This document shows positions 17,450 through 26,330 of a stretch of DNA of 61,819 nt, in pieces. This stretch comes from Alphaproteobacteria bacterium (lineage in GTDB: Bacteria > Pseudomonadota > Alphaproteobacteria > RF32 > CAG-239): assembly GCA_900767645.1 (NCBI GenBank), contig CAAFZY010000023.1:1-61819 (forward strand), in the 5' to 3' direction. The position numbers and the translations under genes are program-made. The notes below the pieces were generated by a model that saw nothing but the letters and a program-made list of their open reading frames with translations, did not search any database and had not been told where the DNA came from. Each line of letters opens with the position of its first letter. The stretch's first letter is position 1.

Positions 17450-18415
17450 ATGGAAACTAATGCCTTAAAAATATATGATACATCGTATGGCGATATAGAT
17501 GTTCAGATAGACTACCAAGCAGATACTATTTGGCTTAATAAACAAGAAATTGCTAAATTATTTAATATAGACAGATCTGGTGTATCAAGGCACATCAATA
17601 ATATTTTTAAATCTGGGGAAATTGAGGAAAAAAGCAATGTGCAAAAAATGCACATTCCAAATTCAGATAAACCTGTTGAGTTCTATAACTTAGATATAGT
17701 TTTGGCTGTTGGATACAGAGCAAACTCAATAGAAGCAAGTAGATTCCGTAAATGGGCGACTGGCATATTAAAGCAATATCTTGTAGACGGATATGCAGTT
17801 AATGAAAAACGGTTACAAGAGCAAAAATACAAAATTTCACAGTTACAAAATGCGATTAAGCTCTTAAACCGAAGTATTGAGCATCAGGCAGATAATCTAG
17901 ATGATGCTAAAAAGTTAAGTGCCTTAATGGCTGATTTTGCTTCCGGTCTGGATTTGCTGGATGATTATGATAACAAAACTCTTGATACTAAAGGTAAGAC
18001 AACAAAGCCAGCGGTGATTATTAAAAAAGAAGAATTTTTGAATGTTATTGATAAAATGAAACCGGAGTTTGGTTCTGACGTATTCGCAAATCCTAAAGAT
18101 GATAGTTTTGACAGCTCTATTAACCAAATTTATCAGACATTCGGAGGGCAAGAATGTTATCCTTCGTTAGAAGAAAAAGCCGCAATGTTGCTCTATTTTC
18201 TCGTTAAAAACCACAGCTTTACGGATGGTAATAAGCGGATTGGCGCGGCCTGTTTTTTGTATTTTCTGGATAAAAACGGAATTTTATATCAAAATAATGC
18301 ACAGCTTATTGATAATGCGGCTCTATTTGCTCTCACGATATTGATTGCCGAAAGCAAGCCGGAAGAAAAAGAAACAATGAAACAAGTAATTTTAAGCGTT
18401 TTAAATAATGGGTAG
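17450..18415 (+). CDS. RhuM-Fic/Doc fusion protein
   Basis: A 321-aa two-domain protein. Residues 1-115 match the RhuM (virulence RhuM) family: IWLNKQEIAKLFNIDRSGVS, FYNLDIVLAVGYRANS, FRKWATGILKQYL. The C-terminal ~150 residues are Fic/Doc-like with HSFTDGNKRIGA near residue 254, the HxFxDGNKR active loop that transfers nucleotide or phosphate groups to proteins. The ATG abuts the hsdM stop. RhuM-Fic genes are common companions inside type I RM operons, where their function is not established; a target-modifying toxin restrained by the RM complex is one idea. The catalytic loop looks complete. Confidence 0.85.
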   Translation: METNALKIYDTSYGDIDVQIDYQADTIWLNKQEIAKLFNIDRSGVSRHINNIFKSGEIEEKSNVQKMHIPNSDKPVEFYNLDIVLAVGYRANSIEASRFRKWATGILKQYLVDGYAVNEKRLQEQKYKISQLQNAIKLLNRSIEHQADNLDDAKKLSALMADFASGLDLLDDYDNKTLDTKGKTTKPAVIIKKEEFLNVIDKMKPEFGSDVFANPKDDSFDSSINQIYQTFGGQECYPSLEEKAAMLLYFLVKNHSFTDGNKRIGAACFLYFLDKNGILYQNNAQLIDNAALFALTILIAESKPEEKETMKQVILSVLNNG

Positions 18416-18505
18416 AAATTAAAAAAATATATACATTTTCAATTTGCAATGTGATAACATTGGTGTAAATGAAGATTTGTAAATAAACAATAAGGTGGAA
18501 TAGAA

Positions 18506-18577
18506 ATGTATTGGTGGCAAAGTTTTATATTGGGGTTATGTGAGCACTTAGCTTGGCCAGTTACAGTTACAAGATAA
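18506..18577 (+). CDS. 23-aa hydrophobic peptide
   Basis: ATG at 18506 behind AAGGTGG (7 nt spacing) opens a 23-codon frame rich in Trp and aliphatic residues (MYWWQSFILGLCEHLAW, then PVTVTR). Length and hydrophobicity suggest a single membrane-inserted peptide or a leader peptide controlling the next gene, whose AGGAG site begins shortly after the stop. No relative recognised. The ribosome site is the main evidence that it is translated. Confidence 0.4.
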   Translation: MYWWQSFILGLCEHLAWPVTVTR

Positions 18578-18600
18578 GGTAGACTTAGGAGATTTAAACG

Positions 18601-20028
18601 ATGAATGATATTAGTTTGGATTATTTAGATAAAGAAAGAATCACAGCTTTTGAACGTATTGAAAATATAGAGAAAAAGTTATTACCGGAAGTAAGAAAGA
18701 TTGCGGACAGTGCCTTAAATATAGCAGAAAGCAAAATAACCACCAATGAAAAAGTAGCTCAAGAAGCAGCAATTAATGCTGGAAGTGCCGCTAAATCAGC
18801 CGCTGAAAAATTGGAAGAAATTGGTAGTAGCTTATCTCAAATAAAAGATATTATTGCAGAATATAAAGAGAATGCTAAACAGCTACGACAATCTATTAGT
18901 ATGGCAAATGATATAAATGAAAAATACGACCAAATAATAAAAAATGAACAAGGTATAACAGATACCCAAACAAATTTGAAAGGTCTACAAGCACAAATAG
19001 ATTCGGCATTAACAACAGCTAAACAATCAGAAGATAAAATAAAAGAATTGGAAAATAGTTCAACAGGTTTCACGTCTAAAATTAATGAATTATTAAATAA
19101 GTCCAATGAATTGAAGACAGATATTGCAAATCTACATGAAAAAATTTTCGGATATGACATAAGAAATGAAAAAACAGGTGAGCTCAATCATGAAAAAGGT
19201 TTAAGCGATGAATTAGATCAAAGCTATGAAGAACTTCGTACTCAACAAAATAAATTAGAAAAGGACATTACCAGTTTTCAGAATAAAAAAGAGGAAGACG
19301 TAAACAGACAAATAGAACTTGGAAATCAAAAATTTTCTAGATTAGAAAAAAAGATAAAAAGCCTATTACCTGGAGCAATGACTGCAGGATTAAGTTTTGC
19401 TTATAAGGAAAAAAGAGAAAGTGAAGAAAAACAAAAAAATATATCAACATGGGTATTTGTTTTATCAATCATAGCGCTATTTTTGATTTCAATTATTCCA
19501 GTGTATGTAAACTATCAATTATATTTTGAAGAAGGCAAAAAATTAGATAAAATTATTACTAATATGCCTAATTTGTTTTTATTTATAATTCCATTATATT
19601 TTCCTTTATTATGGTTAGCATGGCTTTCTAACAAATCCATTAACTTATCCAAACGCTTGATTGAGGAATATTCATACAAAGAGGTTTTAAGTAAAACCTA
19701 TGAAGGTCTTAATGACAAAATTCAAAACATGGAAGATGTCAAGAATTCATCTGAATTGAAAACAAAACTTTTATTTAATATTGTAATGATGAGTGCGGAA
19801 AATCCGGGAAAACTAATAACTGACTATAATAAAACTGATAATCCTTTAATGGAAATATTAGATAAAAGTTCATCTTTAGCAACTGCATTTGATAAATTTT
19901 CTAATATTCCTGGATTAAATAGAATAACTAGACTATTAGATACAAAACAACAAAAAGCCGAAAGCAACCTTTCAAAAAAAGCAACAAAAGGAATGGACTT
20001 GCAATATGAATTAGAGCAGGAAAAATAA
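18601..20028 (+). CDS. Coiled-coil membrane protein in the hsd operon
   Basis: A 475-aa protein. Residues ~10-270 are a long, nearly unbroken heptad-rich coiled coil (EKLEEIGSSLSQIKDIIAEY, LNKSNELKTDIANLHEKIFG). Two membrane helices follow: ~279-303 (ISTWVFVLSIIALFLISIIP) and ~323-343 (NLFLFIIPLYFPLLWLAWL), then a ~130-residue soluble tail. No enzymatic motif is seen. It starts behind AGGAGAT and ends one base before hsdS, so translation of the two is probably coupled. Such sensor-like, membrane-anchored proteins are not part of a standard RM system. I do not recognise the family. Confidence 0.7.
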   Translation: MNDISLDYLDKERITAFERIENIEKKLLPEVRKIADSALNIAESKITTNEKVAQEAAINAGSAAKSAAEKLEEIGSSLSQIKDIIAEYKENAKQLRQSISMANDINEKYDQIIKNEQGITDTQTNLKGLQAQIDSALTTAKQSEDKIKELENSSTGFTSKINELLNKSNELKTDIANLHEKIFGYDIRNEKTGELNHEKGLSDELDQSYEELRTQQNKLEKDITSFQNKKEEDVNRQIELGNQKFSRLEKKIKSLLPGAMTAGLSFAYKEKRESEEKQKNISTWVFVLSIIALFLISIIPVYVNYQLYFEEGKKLDKIITNMPNLFLFIIPLYFPLLWLAWLSNKSINLSKRLIEEYSYKEVLSKTYEGLNDKIQNMEDVKNSSELKTKLLFNIVMMSAENPGKLITDYNKTDNPLMEILDKSSSLATAFDKFSNIPGLNRITRLLDTKQQKAESNLSKKATKGMDLQYELEQEK

Positions 20029-20029
20029 G

Positions 20030-21268
20030 ATGACTAATTGGCAGCAAGTTAAATTGGGAGATATATGCGAAATTACATCGAGTAAGCGCATTTTTATGGC
20101 TGATTATGTGGCTTCAGGCATCCCTTTTTATCGTTCAAAAGAAATTATAGAAAAACAAAGGGGTAATAATATAACAACGGAGTTATTTATTACAGAAGAA
20201 AAATATGAAGAAATAAAGCAAAAGTTCTCTGTTCCTCAAGAAGGCGATATATTACTTACATCAGTTGGCACTTTAGGAATACCTTACGTTGTAAGAAAAA
20301 ATGAAAGATTTTATTTTAAAGATGGAAATTTGACTTGGATTAAAAGATCAAATAGTCTCTTTCCTGAATACTTATACTATTTTTTAGATTCATCAGAAGG
20401 AAAATTAAAATTAGAAAATATTTCTATTGGAACGACACAAAAAGCTATAACAATTGTTGGCTTAAAAAGTCTTGAAATTCCTCTACCATCTATTGATGTT
20501 CAGAAGAAAATTGCGGGGGTGTTGGGTGCGCTGGATGATAAAATCGAGCTGAATAATAAGATAAATAATAATTTAGAACAGCAGGCTCAGGCGTTGTTTA
20601 ATGAAAAAATATTAAATAATCCGAAGCAAGGATGCATTGGAGATTATTGTAGTATTAAATCAGGATTTGCTTTTAAGAGTTCTTGGTGGCAGGATGTAGG
20701 TGTTCGTGTTATAAAAATAAAAAATATTGAATCTTCCAGATTAAATCTACAGGAGTGTTCCTATGTTTCAGAAGATAAAATTTCAATAGCTAAAGATTTT
20801 GTTGTCAAAGGTGGAGATTTATTGATTGCTATGACGGGAGCAACTATTGGTAAATTTGCAATAGTTCCTCATGTGGATGAAATATTATTGGTAAATCAGC
20901 GTGTCGGTAAATTCTTTTTAGGTGATAATCCGCTAGAAAAACTACCCTTTATTTATTGCACATTAAAACAGCCGGAAGTTGTTTCAGAAATAATAAATCG
21001 AGGACAAGGCAGTGCTCAACCAAATATCAGTGGGAACGATATAATGTCCATAACTTGTACTTATCCCGACGAAAATATTATTGCAAATTTCAATAATATT
21101 TGCCGGCCATATTTTGAAAAAATAATCATGAATCAATATGAAAACACTCGACTTTCGGCGCTTAGGGATGCGTTGTTGCCGAAACTTATGAGTGGCGAAA
21201 TTGATGTTTCAAACGTGGATATTTCGGCTCTCACTTCCGCCGATAAATTATCATTTAGTAAAGATTAA
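20030..21268 (+). CDS. hsdS: Type I restriction specificity subunit
   Basis: A 412-aa HsdS with the full plan. The first target-recognition domain (WQQVKLGDICEITSSKRIF) covers residues ~5-150, the central helix KKIAGVLGALDDKIELNNKI runs on to NNNLEQQAQALF, the second domain starts at KQGCIGDYCSIKSGFAFKSS, and the distal helix is ENTRLSALRDALLPKLMSGE. It sets the bipartite DNA site recognised by HsdM and HsdR. The central and distal conserved parts are duplicated, inverted, in the silent half at 14004-14808, so the second domain is exchangeable in principle. The product is complete. Confidence 0.92.
   Translation: MTNWQQVKLGDICEITSSKRIFMADYVASGIPFYRSKEIIEKQRGNNITTELFITEEKYEEIKQKFSVPQEGDILLTSVGTLGIPYVVRKNERFYFKDGNLTWIKRSNSLFPEYLYYFLDSSEGKLKLENISIGTTQKAITIVGLKSLEIPLPSIDVQKKIAGVLGALDDKIELNNKINNNLEQQAQALFNEKILNNPKQGCIGDYCSIKSGFAFKSSWWQDVGVRVIKIKNIESSRLNLQECSYVSEDKISIAKDFVVKGGDLLIAMTGATIGKFAIVPHVDEILLVNQRVGKFFLGDNPLEKLPFIYCTLKQPEVVSEIINRGQGSAQPNISGNDIMSITCTYPDENIIANFNNICRPYFEKIIMNQYENTRLSALRDALLPKLMSGEIDVSNVDISALTSADKLSFSKD
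20560..20601. repeat. hsdS inverted repeat 1, active copy
   Basis: 42 bp in the central conserved region of the active hsdS, identical in inverse orientation to 14767-14808. Confidence 0.9.
21179..21257. repeat. hsdS inverted repeat 2, active copy
   Basis: 79 bp in the distal conserved region of hsdS, inverted copy of 14108-14186 with one mismatch. Confidence 0.9.
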
Positions 21269-21283
21269 AAAGGAGACTCTGCA

Positions 21284-22783
21284 ATGCCAGGTATACATTT
21301 AAATGATACTGAAAGAAAATTAAAAAAATTGTGGGATAGTAACACAGACATTCCTTTTTTAACCGGAATTTCTATTGATGATGGATCTGCTATTAGGGGG
21401 ATGAAAAATTGTAGAGTAGATTTTAAATATCCTATTACTGTTTTTTGTGGGAAGAATGGCTCAGGAAAAACAACATTCTTGCAGTTAGCGGCTTTGGCTT
21501 TTCATCATTCAGAAAGGAAATATAGAAACACTTTTTCTGATTTTCTAAAAAAATCTCAATACGATGCTAGTAATGATAACACTAAGCTTACTTGGTATTA
21601 TATGGGAAAAGATAAAAAAGATAAAGAATTAACAAATATTTCTGTTCACAAAGGACAAAAAAAGTGGATGCATTATGATAGACGTCCTATCAAAAAGGTA
21701 GTTGTGTTGCCAGTATCTAGAACTTTGCCTGCAAATGAAAAGAAATACAATCAAGTTGAAACATTAAAAGATACAGATTTTACAAAATTAAATCCCAAAT
21801 ATCTTGGGTATTTACAACAAATAATGGGACGATTATATTCTGAAGTTGATAATTATCAAGAATTATTTTCAAAATGTAGCCAAAATTCAGATTGTCAATA
21901 TTCTTGCTATAATATGGGAATTGGAGAAAAAATCATTTGTTATATTTTATCAGTATTACAAGATATTGATGAACAATCACTTATAGTTATAGATGAAATA
22001 GAAATGGGACTGCATCCAGAGGCTCTATCAGCTTTGGCAGAAGTTATGCAAGAAATCGCACTAAATAAAAAATTGCAAATTTTTATAACTTCACACTCCA
22101 GAGATTTTTTAGATGCATTACCAAGAGAAGCAAGAATTGTTGTAGAAAGAATTGGAAATAATATTACTACAATTAATAATCCAACAACGATGTATGCCAT
22201 TTCTCGTATTTCTGCAAAAAATACAGAAGAAATGGTTGTATATTGTGAGGACGAAGTTGCTCAAGATTTGATTAAATCATCTTTGGGTCAAGAAAAAACA
22301 AGAATCATTTGTGGTTGTGTTGGGGCTAATTCTGAATTATTAAAAGCAGCACATTGCCATAAAATAAATGGAGATCATAGAAAATTCGTAGTTATTTGGG
22401 ATGGGGATGTCAAAGATAAAGATATAAATGACTATTTCAACTCTGTACCTGCATTGTCAAAAGATGATGTTAAATACACAAGACTACCTGGAGGTATTGC
22501 ACCAGAGAAATGGATTTTGAATAATTTGGATAATGAGAATGGATATGAGAAATTATCAATGTTTTTTGGGGTGCAACCAACAGAAATTCAAAGAATATTA
22601 GAAAAGGCAAAAACGGTTCCCGATTGTCATGATATATTCTATACCATAGGTTGTGAAATATCAGAAGATGCTAAAACTGTACAAAATTATTGCTGTCGTG
22701 CGCTTATGCAGGTAAATGTTAATATTTTAGATGACATTAAAGATTTTCTAGTCAATCAATTAAACGAACATAAAGGAGCATAA
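21284..22783 (+). CDS. AAA ATPase with TOPRIM-like C-terminus (OLD/RloA-like)
   Basis: A 499-aa protein with an ABC/SMC-type ATPase. The Walker A GKNGSGKTT is near residue 56, the signature-like NMGIGEK precedes the Walker B LIVIDEIEMGLHPEA near 235, and a switch His sits in FITSHSRDFL. The C-terminal part has VVYCEDEVAQDLI (~318) and VVIWDGDVKD (~373), the Glu and Asp-x-Asp pattern of TOPRIM nucleases as in OLD-family proteins. ATPases of this kind occur as extra genes in type I loci (rlo genes) and as anti-phage nucleases. It sits between hsdS and hsdR in one operon (GGAG 9 nt before the start). Nuclease activity is inferred. Confidence 0.75.
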   Translation: MPGIHLNDTERKLKKLWDSNTDIPFLTGISIDDGSAIRGMKNCRVDFKYPITVFCGKNGSGKTTFLQLAALAFHHSERKYRNTFSDFLKKSQYDASNDNTKLTWYYMGKDKKDKELTNISVHKGQKKWMHYDRRPIKKVVVLPVSRTLPANEKKYNQVETLKDTDFTKLNPKYLGYLQQIMGRLYSEVDNYQELFSKCSQNSDCQYSCYNMGIGEKIICYILSVLQDIDEQSLIVIDEIEMGLHPEALSALAEVMQEIALNKKLQIFITSHSRDFLDALPREARIVVERIGNNITTINNPTTMYAISRISAKNTEEMVVYCEDEVAQDLIKSSLGQEKTRIICGCVGANSELLKAAHCHKINGDHRKFVVIWDGDVKDKDINDYFNSVPALSKDDVKYTRLPGGIAPEKWILNNLDNENGYEKLSMFFGVQPTEIQRILEKAKTVPDCHDIFYTIGCEISEDAKTVQNYCCRALMQVNVNILDDIKDFLVNQLNEHKGA

Positions 22784-22786
22784 ATC

Positions 22787-25700
22787 ATGACATACACAAA
22801 TCCGGTGAATGAAGAAGCGTATGAAAACTCTATTATAGAGTTGTTTGAAGAGCTTGGATATACGCATGTTTATGGGCCGGATGTGGAAACGCGGGATTTT
22901 ACTTCGCCGTTGTATGAGGCCGTGCTGACAAATTCGCTCCACCAAATCAATCCTAATTTGCCGGATAAGGCGATAAACGAGGCTCTGTTTAAGCTCAAAA
23001 ACTTTGAAAATGCCGAATTGACACAGAAAAACGCCGTCTTTATGGATTATTTACAAAACGGCATTACTGTCCGTTATACTGAAAAAGGCGAGCCGCGCGA
23101 TACGATTGTCTATTTGATTGATTATGAAAATCCGGATAATAACTCCTTTATCATCGCCAACCAATGGACTTTTATTGAAAACAGCGAGAAACGTCCGGAT
23201 GTTCTGCTGTTTATCAATGGTTTGCCGCTCGTGCTGATGGAATTAAAATCCCCGTCCCGCGAAGAAACAGATGCTTCAGAAGCATATCGGCAAATTCAAA
23301 ACTATAAACACGAAATCCCTTCTATGTTTATTTATAACGCAATCTGCGTTATGAGTGATTTGGCGGTATCTAAAGCCGGAACGATTACTTCTGATGAAAC
23401 ACGTTTTATGGAGTGGAAAACGGTTGACGGTTCGTATGAAAACACCAAATATGCCCAGTTTGACACGTTTTTTAACGGAATTTTTGAAAAATCGCGTCTG
23501 TTGGATATATTGAAAAATTTTATTTGCTTTTCTAACGAAAACAAAGGTGCTGCCAAAATTTTGGCCGGTTACCACCAATATTTTGCGGTTAAAAAAGCTA
23601 TTGAATCTACCAAGCACGCCACGCAAACTGACGGTAAAGGTGGCGTGTTCTGGCATACGCAAGGTAGCGGAAAATCGCTTTCTATGGTGTTTTATGCTCA
23701 TTTATTGCAAAGTGCCTTAAACAGCCCGACAATAGTTGTTATTACCGACCGTAACGATTTGGATGACCAACTTTATACGCAATTTGCTAAATGCAAAGAT
23801 TTTTTGCGCCAAGAACCGGTGCAGGCTACCAGTCGTGCCCATTTGAAACAGCTTTTAGACGGCATCAAAGCCAACGGTATTTTCTTTACCACGATGCAAA
23901 AGTTTGAGGAATCAGCGGAGCCGTTGTCAGAACGCCGGAATATTATCGTGATGGCTGACGAGGCACACCGCGGCCAATATGGCTTGTCTGAAAAGATAGA
24001 TAAAGACGGAAATATCAAAGTCGGCACAGCGCGAATTATTCGTAATTCTCTGCCGAATGCAACATATATTGGTTTTACCGGAACACCGCTTTCTCTTGAT
24101 GACCGCAACACGCGAGAGGTATTTGGCGATTATATCGATATTTATGATATGACACAAGCGGTGGAAGATGGTGCAACACGTCCGGTTTATTATGAAAGCC
24201 GCGTGATAAAACTTCATCTAAAACCGGAAATTTTGCAACTTATAGACGCTGAATATGATTTAATGGCGCAAAATGCCGATCCGGAAGTTATTGAAAAAAG
24301 CAAAAAGCAGCTTGGGCAAATGGAAACAATTTTAGGTGATGATGACACCATCAATTCACTTGTCTGCGATATTTTGGATCACTACGAGAACTATCGCGCA
24401 AATTTGTTGACCGGTAAGGCTATGATTGTAGCTTATTCTCGCCCGATTGCATTAAAAATTTATCATCGGATTTTGGAATTGCGTCCGGTATGGAAAGATA
24501 AAGTTGCGGTAGTTATGACTTCGGATAATAAAGATCCGGAAGATTGGCGTGCGATTATCGGTAATAAATCGCATAAAGAGGAATTGGCTCGCAAATTTAA
24601 AGATAATAACGATCCTTTGAAAATTGCCATTGTCGTTGATATGTGGCTAACCGGTTTTGATGTGCCCTCACTTGCAACAATGTATGTTTATAAGCCAATG
24701 GAAGGCCATAATCTGATGCAGGCGATTGCGCGGGTTAATCGTGTGTTTGAAGATAAAGAAGGCGGCTTAGTGGTTGACTATATCGGTATTGCCAGTGCTT
24801 TGAAAAAAGCTATGAATGATTATACCATCCGCGATAGAAAGAACTACGGCAACATGGACATTGCCACCACCGCATTTAACAAATTTAAGGAAAAATTGCA
24901 GGTCTGCCGCAATTTGTTGCATGGTTTTGATTATAGCGAATTTGCGACCGGAACGAATTTAGTCAGAGCTAAGTTAATCAGCGGTGCGGCAAACTTTATT
25001 ATTGCTAGAGAGAAAAATAAAGAAAAAGATGCCTTTATTAAGCAAGCTCTCATGTTGCATCAAGCACTGTCGCTTTGCTCATCCATTGTTGAAGAAGGCT
25101 TGCGCATTGAGGCGGCATTTATTGAAGCTGTCAGGATTATGATTTTGCGCTTTACAGAGAGCGGCGGTCACAAGAAAATATCATTGCCGGAAATGAATAA
25201 GCGTATCAATGAACTGCTGGAACAAAGCATAAAGAGCGATGGTGTTATCAATCTGTTTTCTGATATAAAAGAAGAATTCTCACTGTTTGATCCGAAGTTT
25301 TTGGAAGAAATATCCAAGATGAAAGAGAAAAATTTAGCAGTGGAATTGCTCAAAAAGTTGATAGCTGAGCAGATTTCTATTTATCGCCATACAAATGTTG
25401 TGCGTTCAGAAAAATTCAGCGAAATGATACAAGAGGCTATGAACCGTTATTTGAACGGTATGTTGACCAACGAACAGGTTATTGAAGAATTGCTTAATCT
25501 GGCAAAACAAATCGCCGCGGCTCAAAAAGAAGGTGAAGATTTAGGACTTAACGCAGAGGAAGCCGCATTTTATGATGCTTTGACACGTCCGCAAGCAGTT
25601 AAGGATTTTTATGAAAATGACGAATTGATTGCTATAACAAAAGAACTTACCGAAACTTTGCGTAAAAATAAAACGATAGATTGGCAGAAAAAAGAAACGG

Positions 25701-25834
25701 CTCGGGCCAAAATGCGGATGCTTATTAAAAAGCTATTGAAAAAGCATAAATATCCACCAGAAGGTGTAGAAGATGCTGTCCAAACCGTTATGACACAATG
25801 CGAACTCTGGACGGATAATGTGATGGATGTATAA
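22787..25834 (+). CDS. hsdR: Type I restriction endonuclease subunit
   Basis: A 1015-aa HsdR, normal for the family. The N-terminal nuclease has RPDVLLFINGLPLVLMELKS (residues ~143-162), the Asp and Glu-x-Lys of the PD-(D/E)xK fold. The SF2 motor follows with WHTQGSGKSLS (~288), ADEAHRGQYG (~391), GFTGTPLSLDD and the C-terminal helicase motif ARVNRVF, then a helical domain. It translocates DNA and cleaves unmodified substrate with HsdM and HsdS. It starts 3 bp after the ATPase gene and overlaps the phosphatase start by 1 bp. All core motifs look intact. Confidence 0.95.
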   Translation: MTYTNPVNEEAYENSIIELFEELGYTHVYGPDVETRDFTSPLYEAVLTNSLHQINPNLPDKAINEALFKLKNFENAELTQKNAVFMDYLQNGITVRYTEKGEPRDTIVYLIDYENPDNNSFIIANQWTFIENSEKRPDVLLFINGLPLVLMELKSPSREETDASEAYRQIQNYKHEIPSMFIYNAICVMSDLAVSKAGTITSDETRFMEWKTVDGSYENTKYAQFDTFFNGIFEKSRLLDILKNFICFSNENKGAAKILAGYHQYFAVKKAIESTKHATQTDGKGGVFWHTQGSGKSLSMVFYAHLLQSALNSPTIVVITDRNDLDDQLYTQFAKCKDFLRQEPVQATSRAHLKQLLDGIKANGIFFTTMQKFEESAEPLSERRNIIVMADEAHRGQYGLSEKIDKDGNIKVGTARIIRNSLPNATYIGFTGTPLSLDDRNTREVFGDYIDIYDMTQAVEDGATRPVYYESRVIKLHLKPEILQLIDAEYDLMAQNADPEVIEKSKKQLGQMETILGDDDTINSLVCDILDHYENYRANLLTGKAMIVAYSRPIALKIYHRILELRPVWKDKVAVVMTSDNKDPEDWRAIIGNKSHKEELARKFKDNNDPLKIAIVVDMWLTGFDVPSLATMYVYKPMEGHNLMQAIARVNRVFEDKEGGLVVDYIGIASALKKAMNDYTIRDRKNYGNMDIATTAFNKFKEKLQVCRNLLHGFDYSEFATGTNLVRAKLISGAANFIIAREKNKEKDAFIKQALMLHQALSLCSSIVEEGLRIEAAFIEAVRIMILRFTESGGHKKISLPEMNKRINELLEQSIKSDGVINLFSDIKEEFSLFDPKFLEEISKMKEKNLAVELLKKLIAEQISIYRHTNVVRSEKFSEMIQEAMNRYLNGMLTNEQVIEELLNLAKQIAAAQKEGEDLGLNAEEAAFYDALTRPQAVKDFYENDELIAITKELTETLRKNKTIDWQKKETARAKMRMLIKKLLKKHKYPPEGVEDAVQTVMTQCELWTDNVMDV

Positions 25835-26292
25835 TGATTAAAGTTTTGTTTGTATGTTTGGGGAATATTTGTCGGTCGCCGATGGCGCAGTTTGTGTTTA
25901 AGCAAATGGTTGAGGAGCGCGGTTTGGCTGACCAATTTGAAATTGATTCTGCCGCGACTGAAAGTTACAACGAGATGTGTCATGCCGGCATTCATCATGG
26001 CACGCGCGAGATGTTGAAATCCATGCATGTGCCGTTTGAGGAGCATTATTCCCGTCGCATTCGTCCGCGCGATTATGCTTATTATGACTATATTTTGGCG
26101 ATGGATGACAGCAACATTGAGGACATTCAATCGCTCGTCGGTCCGGATAGGGAAAACAAAATACATCGTCTGCTTGATTTTACGAATAATCCGCGCAACA
26201 TCCGCGACCCGTGGTATACCGGCAATTTTGATGAGAGCTATCGGGATATTCACGAGGGCTGTCAGGCCTTTTTAGAATATTTGAAGCTATAA
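25834..26292 (+). CDS. Low-molecular-weight protein tyrosine phosphatase
   Basis: A 152-aa LMW-PTP with the complete P-loop VCLGNICRS (CX5R, Cys8 and Arg14) and the general-acid segment DPWYTGNF near residue 129. It would remove phosphate from tyrosine in proteins or small phosphorylated metabolites. Its ATG overlaps the hsdR stop (TAATG), so it is the last cistron of the hsd operon. The GC content also resembles hsdR, not the AT-rich genes after it. A phosphatase is not a known RM component, so the link may be regulatory or only positional. Confidence 0.9.
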   Translation: MIKVLFVCLGNICRSPMAQFVFKQMVEERGLADQFEIDSAATESYNEMCHAGIHHGTREMLKSMHVPFEEHYSRRIRPRDYAYYDYILAMDDSNIEDIQSLVGPDRENKIHRLLDFTNNPRNIRDPWYTGNFDESYRDIHEGCQAFLEYLKL

Positions 26293-26330
26293 ATCTTGTT
26301 ATTTTTAGAAATAAAACCTAAGTATATAAT

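Noticed and set aside
20560..21257. CRISPR-like or other regularly spaced repeats in the hsd region
   Set aside because: The repeats are two inverted pairs of hsdS conserved regions, not short regularly spaced direct repeats.
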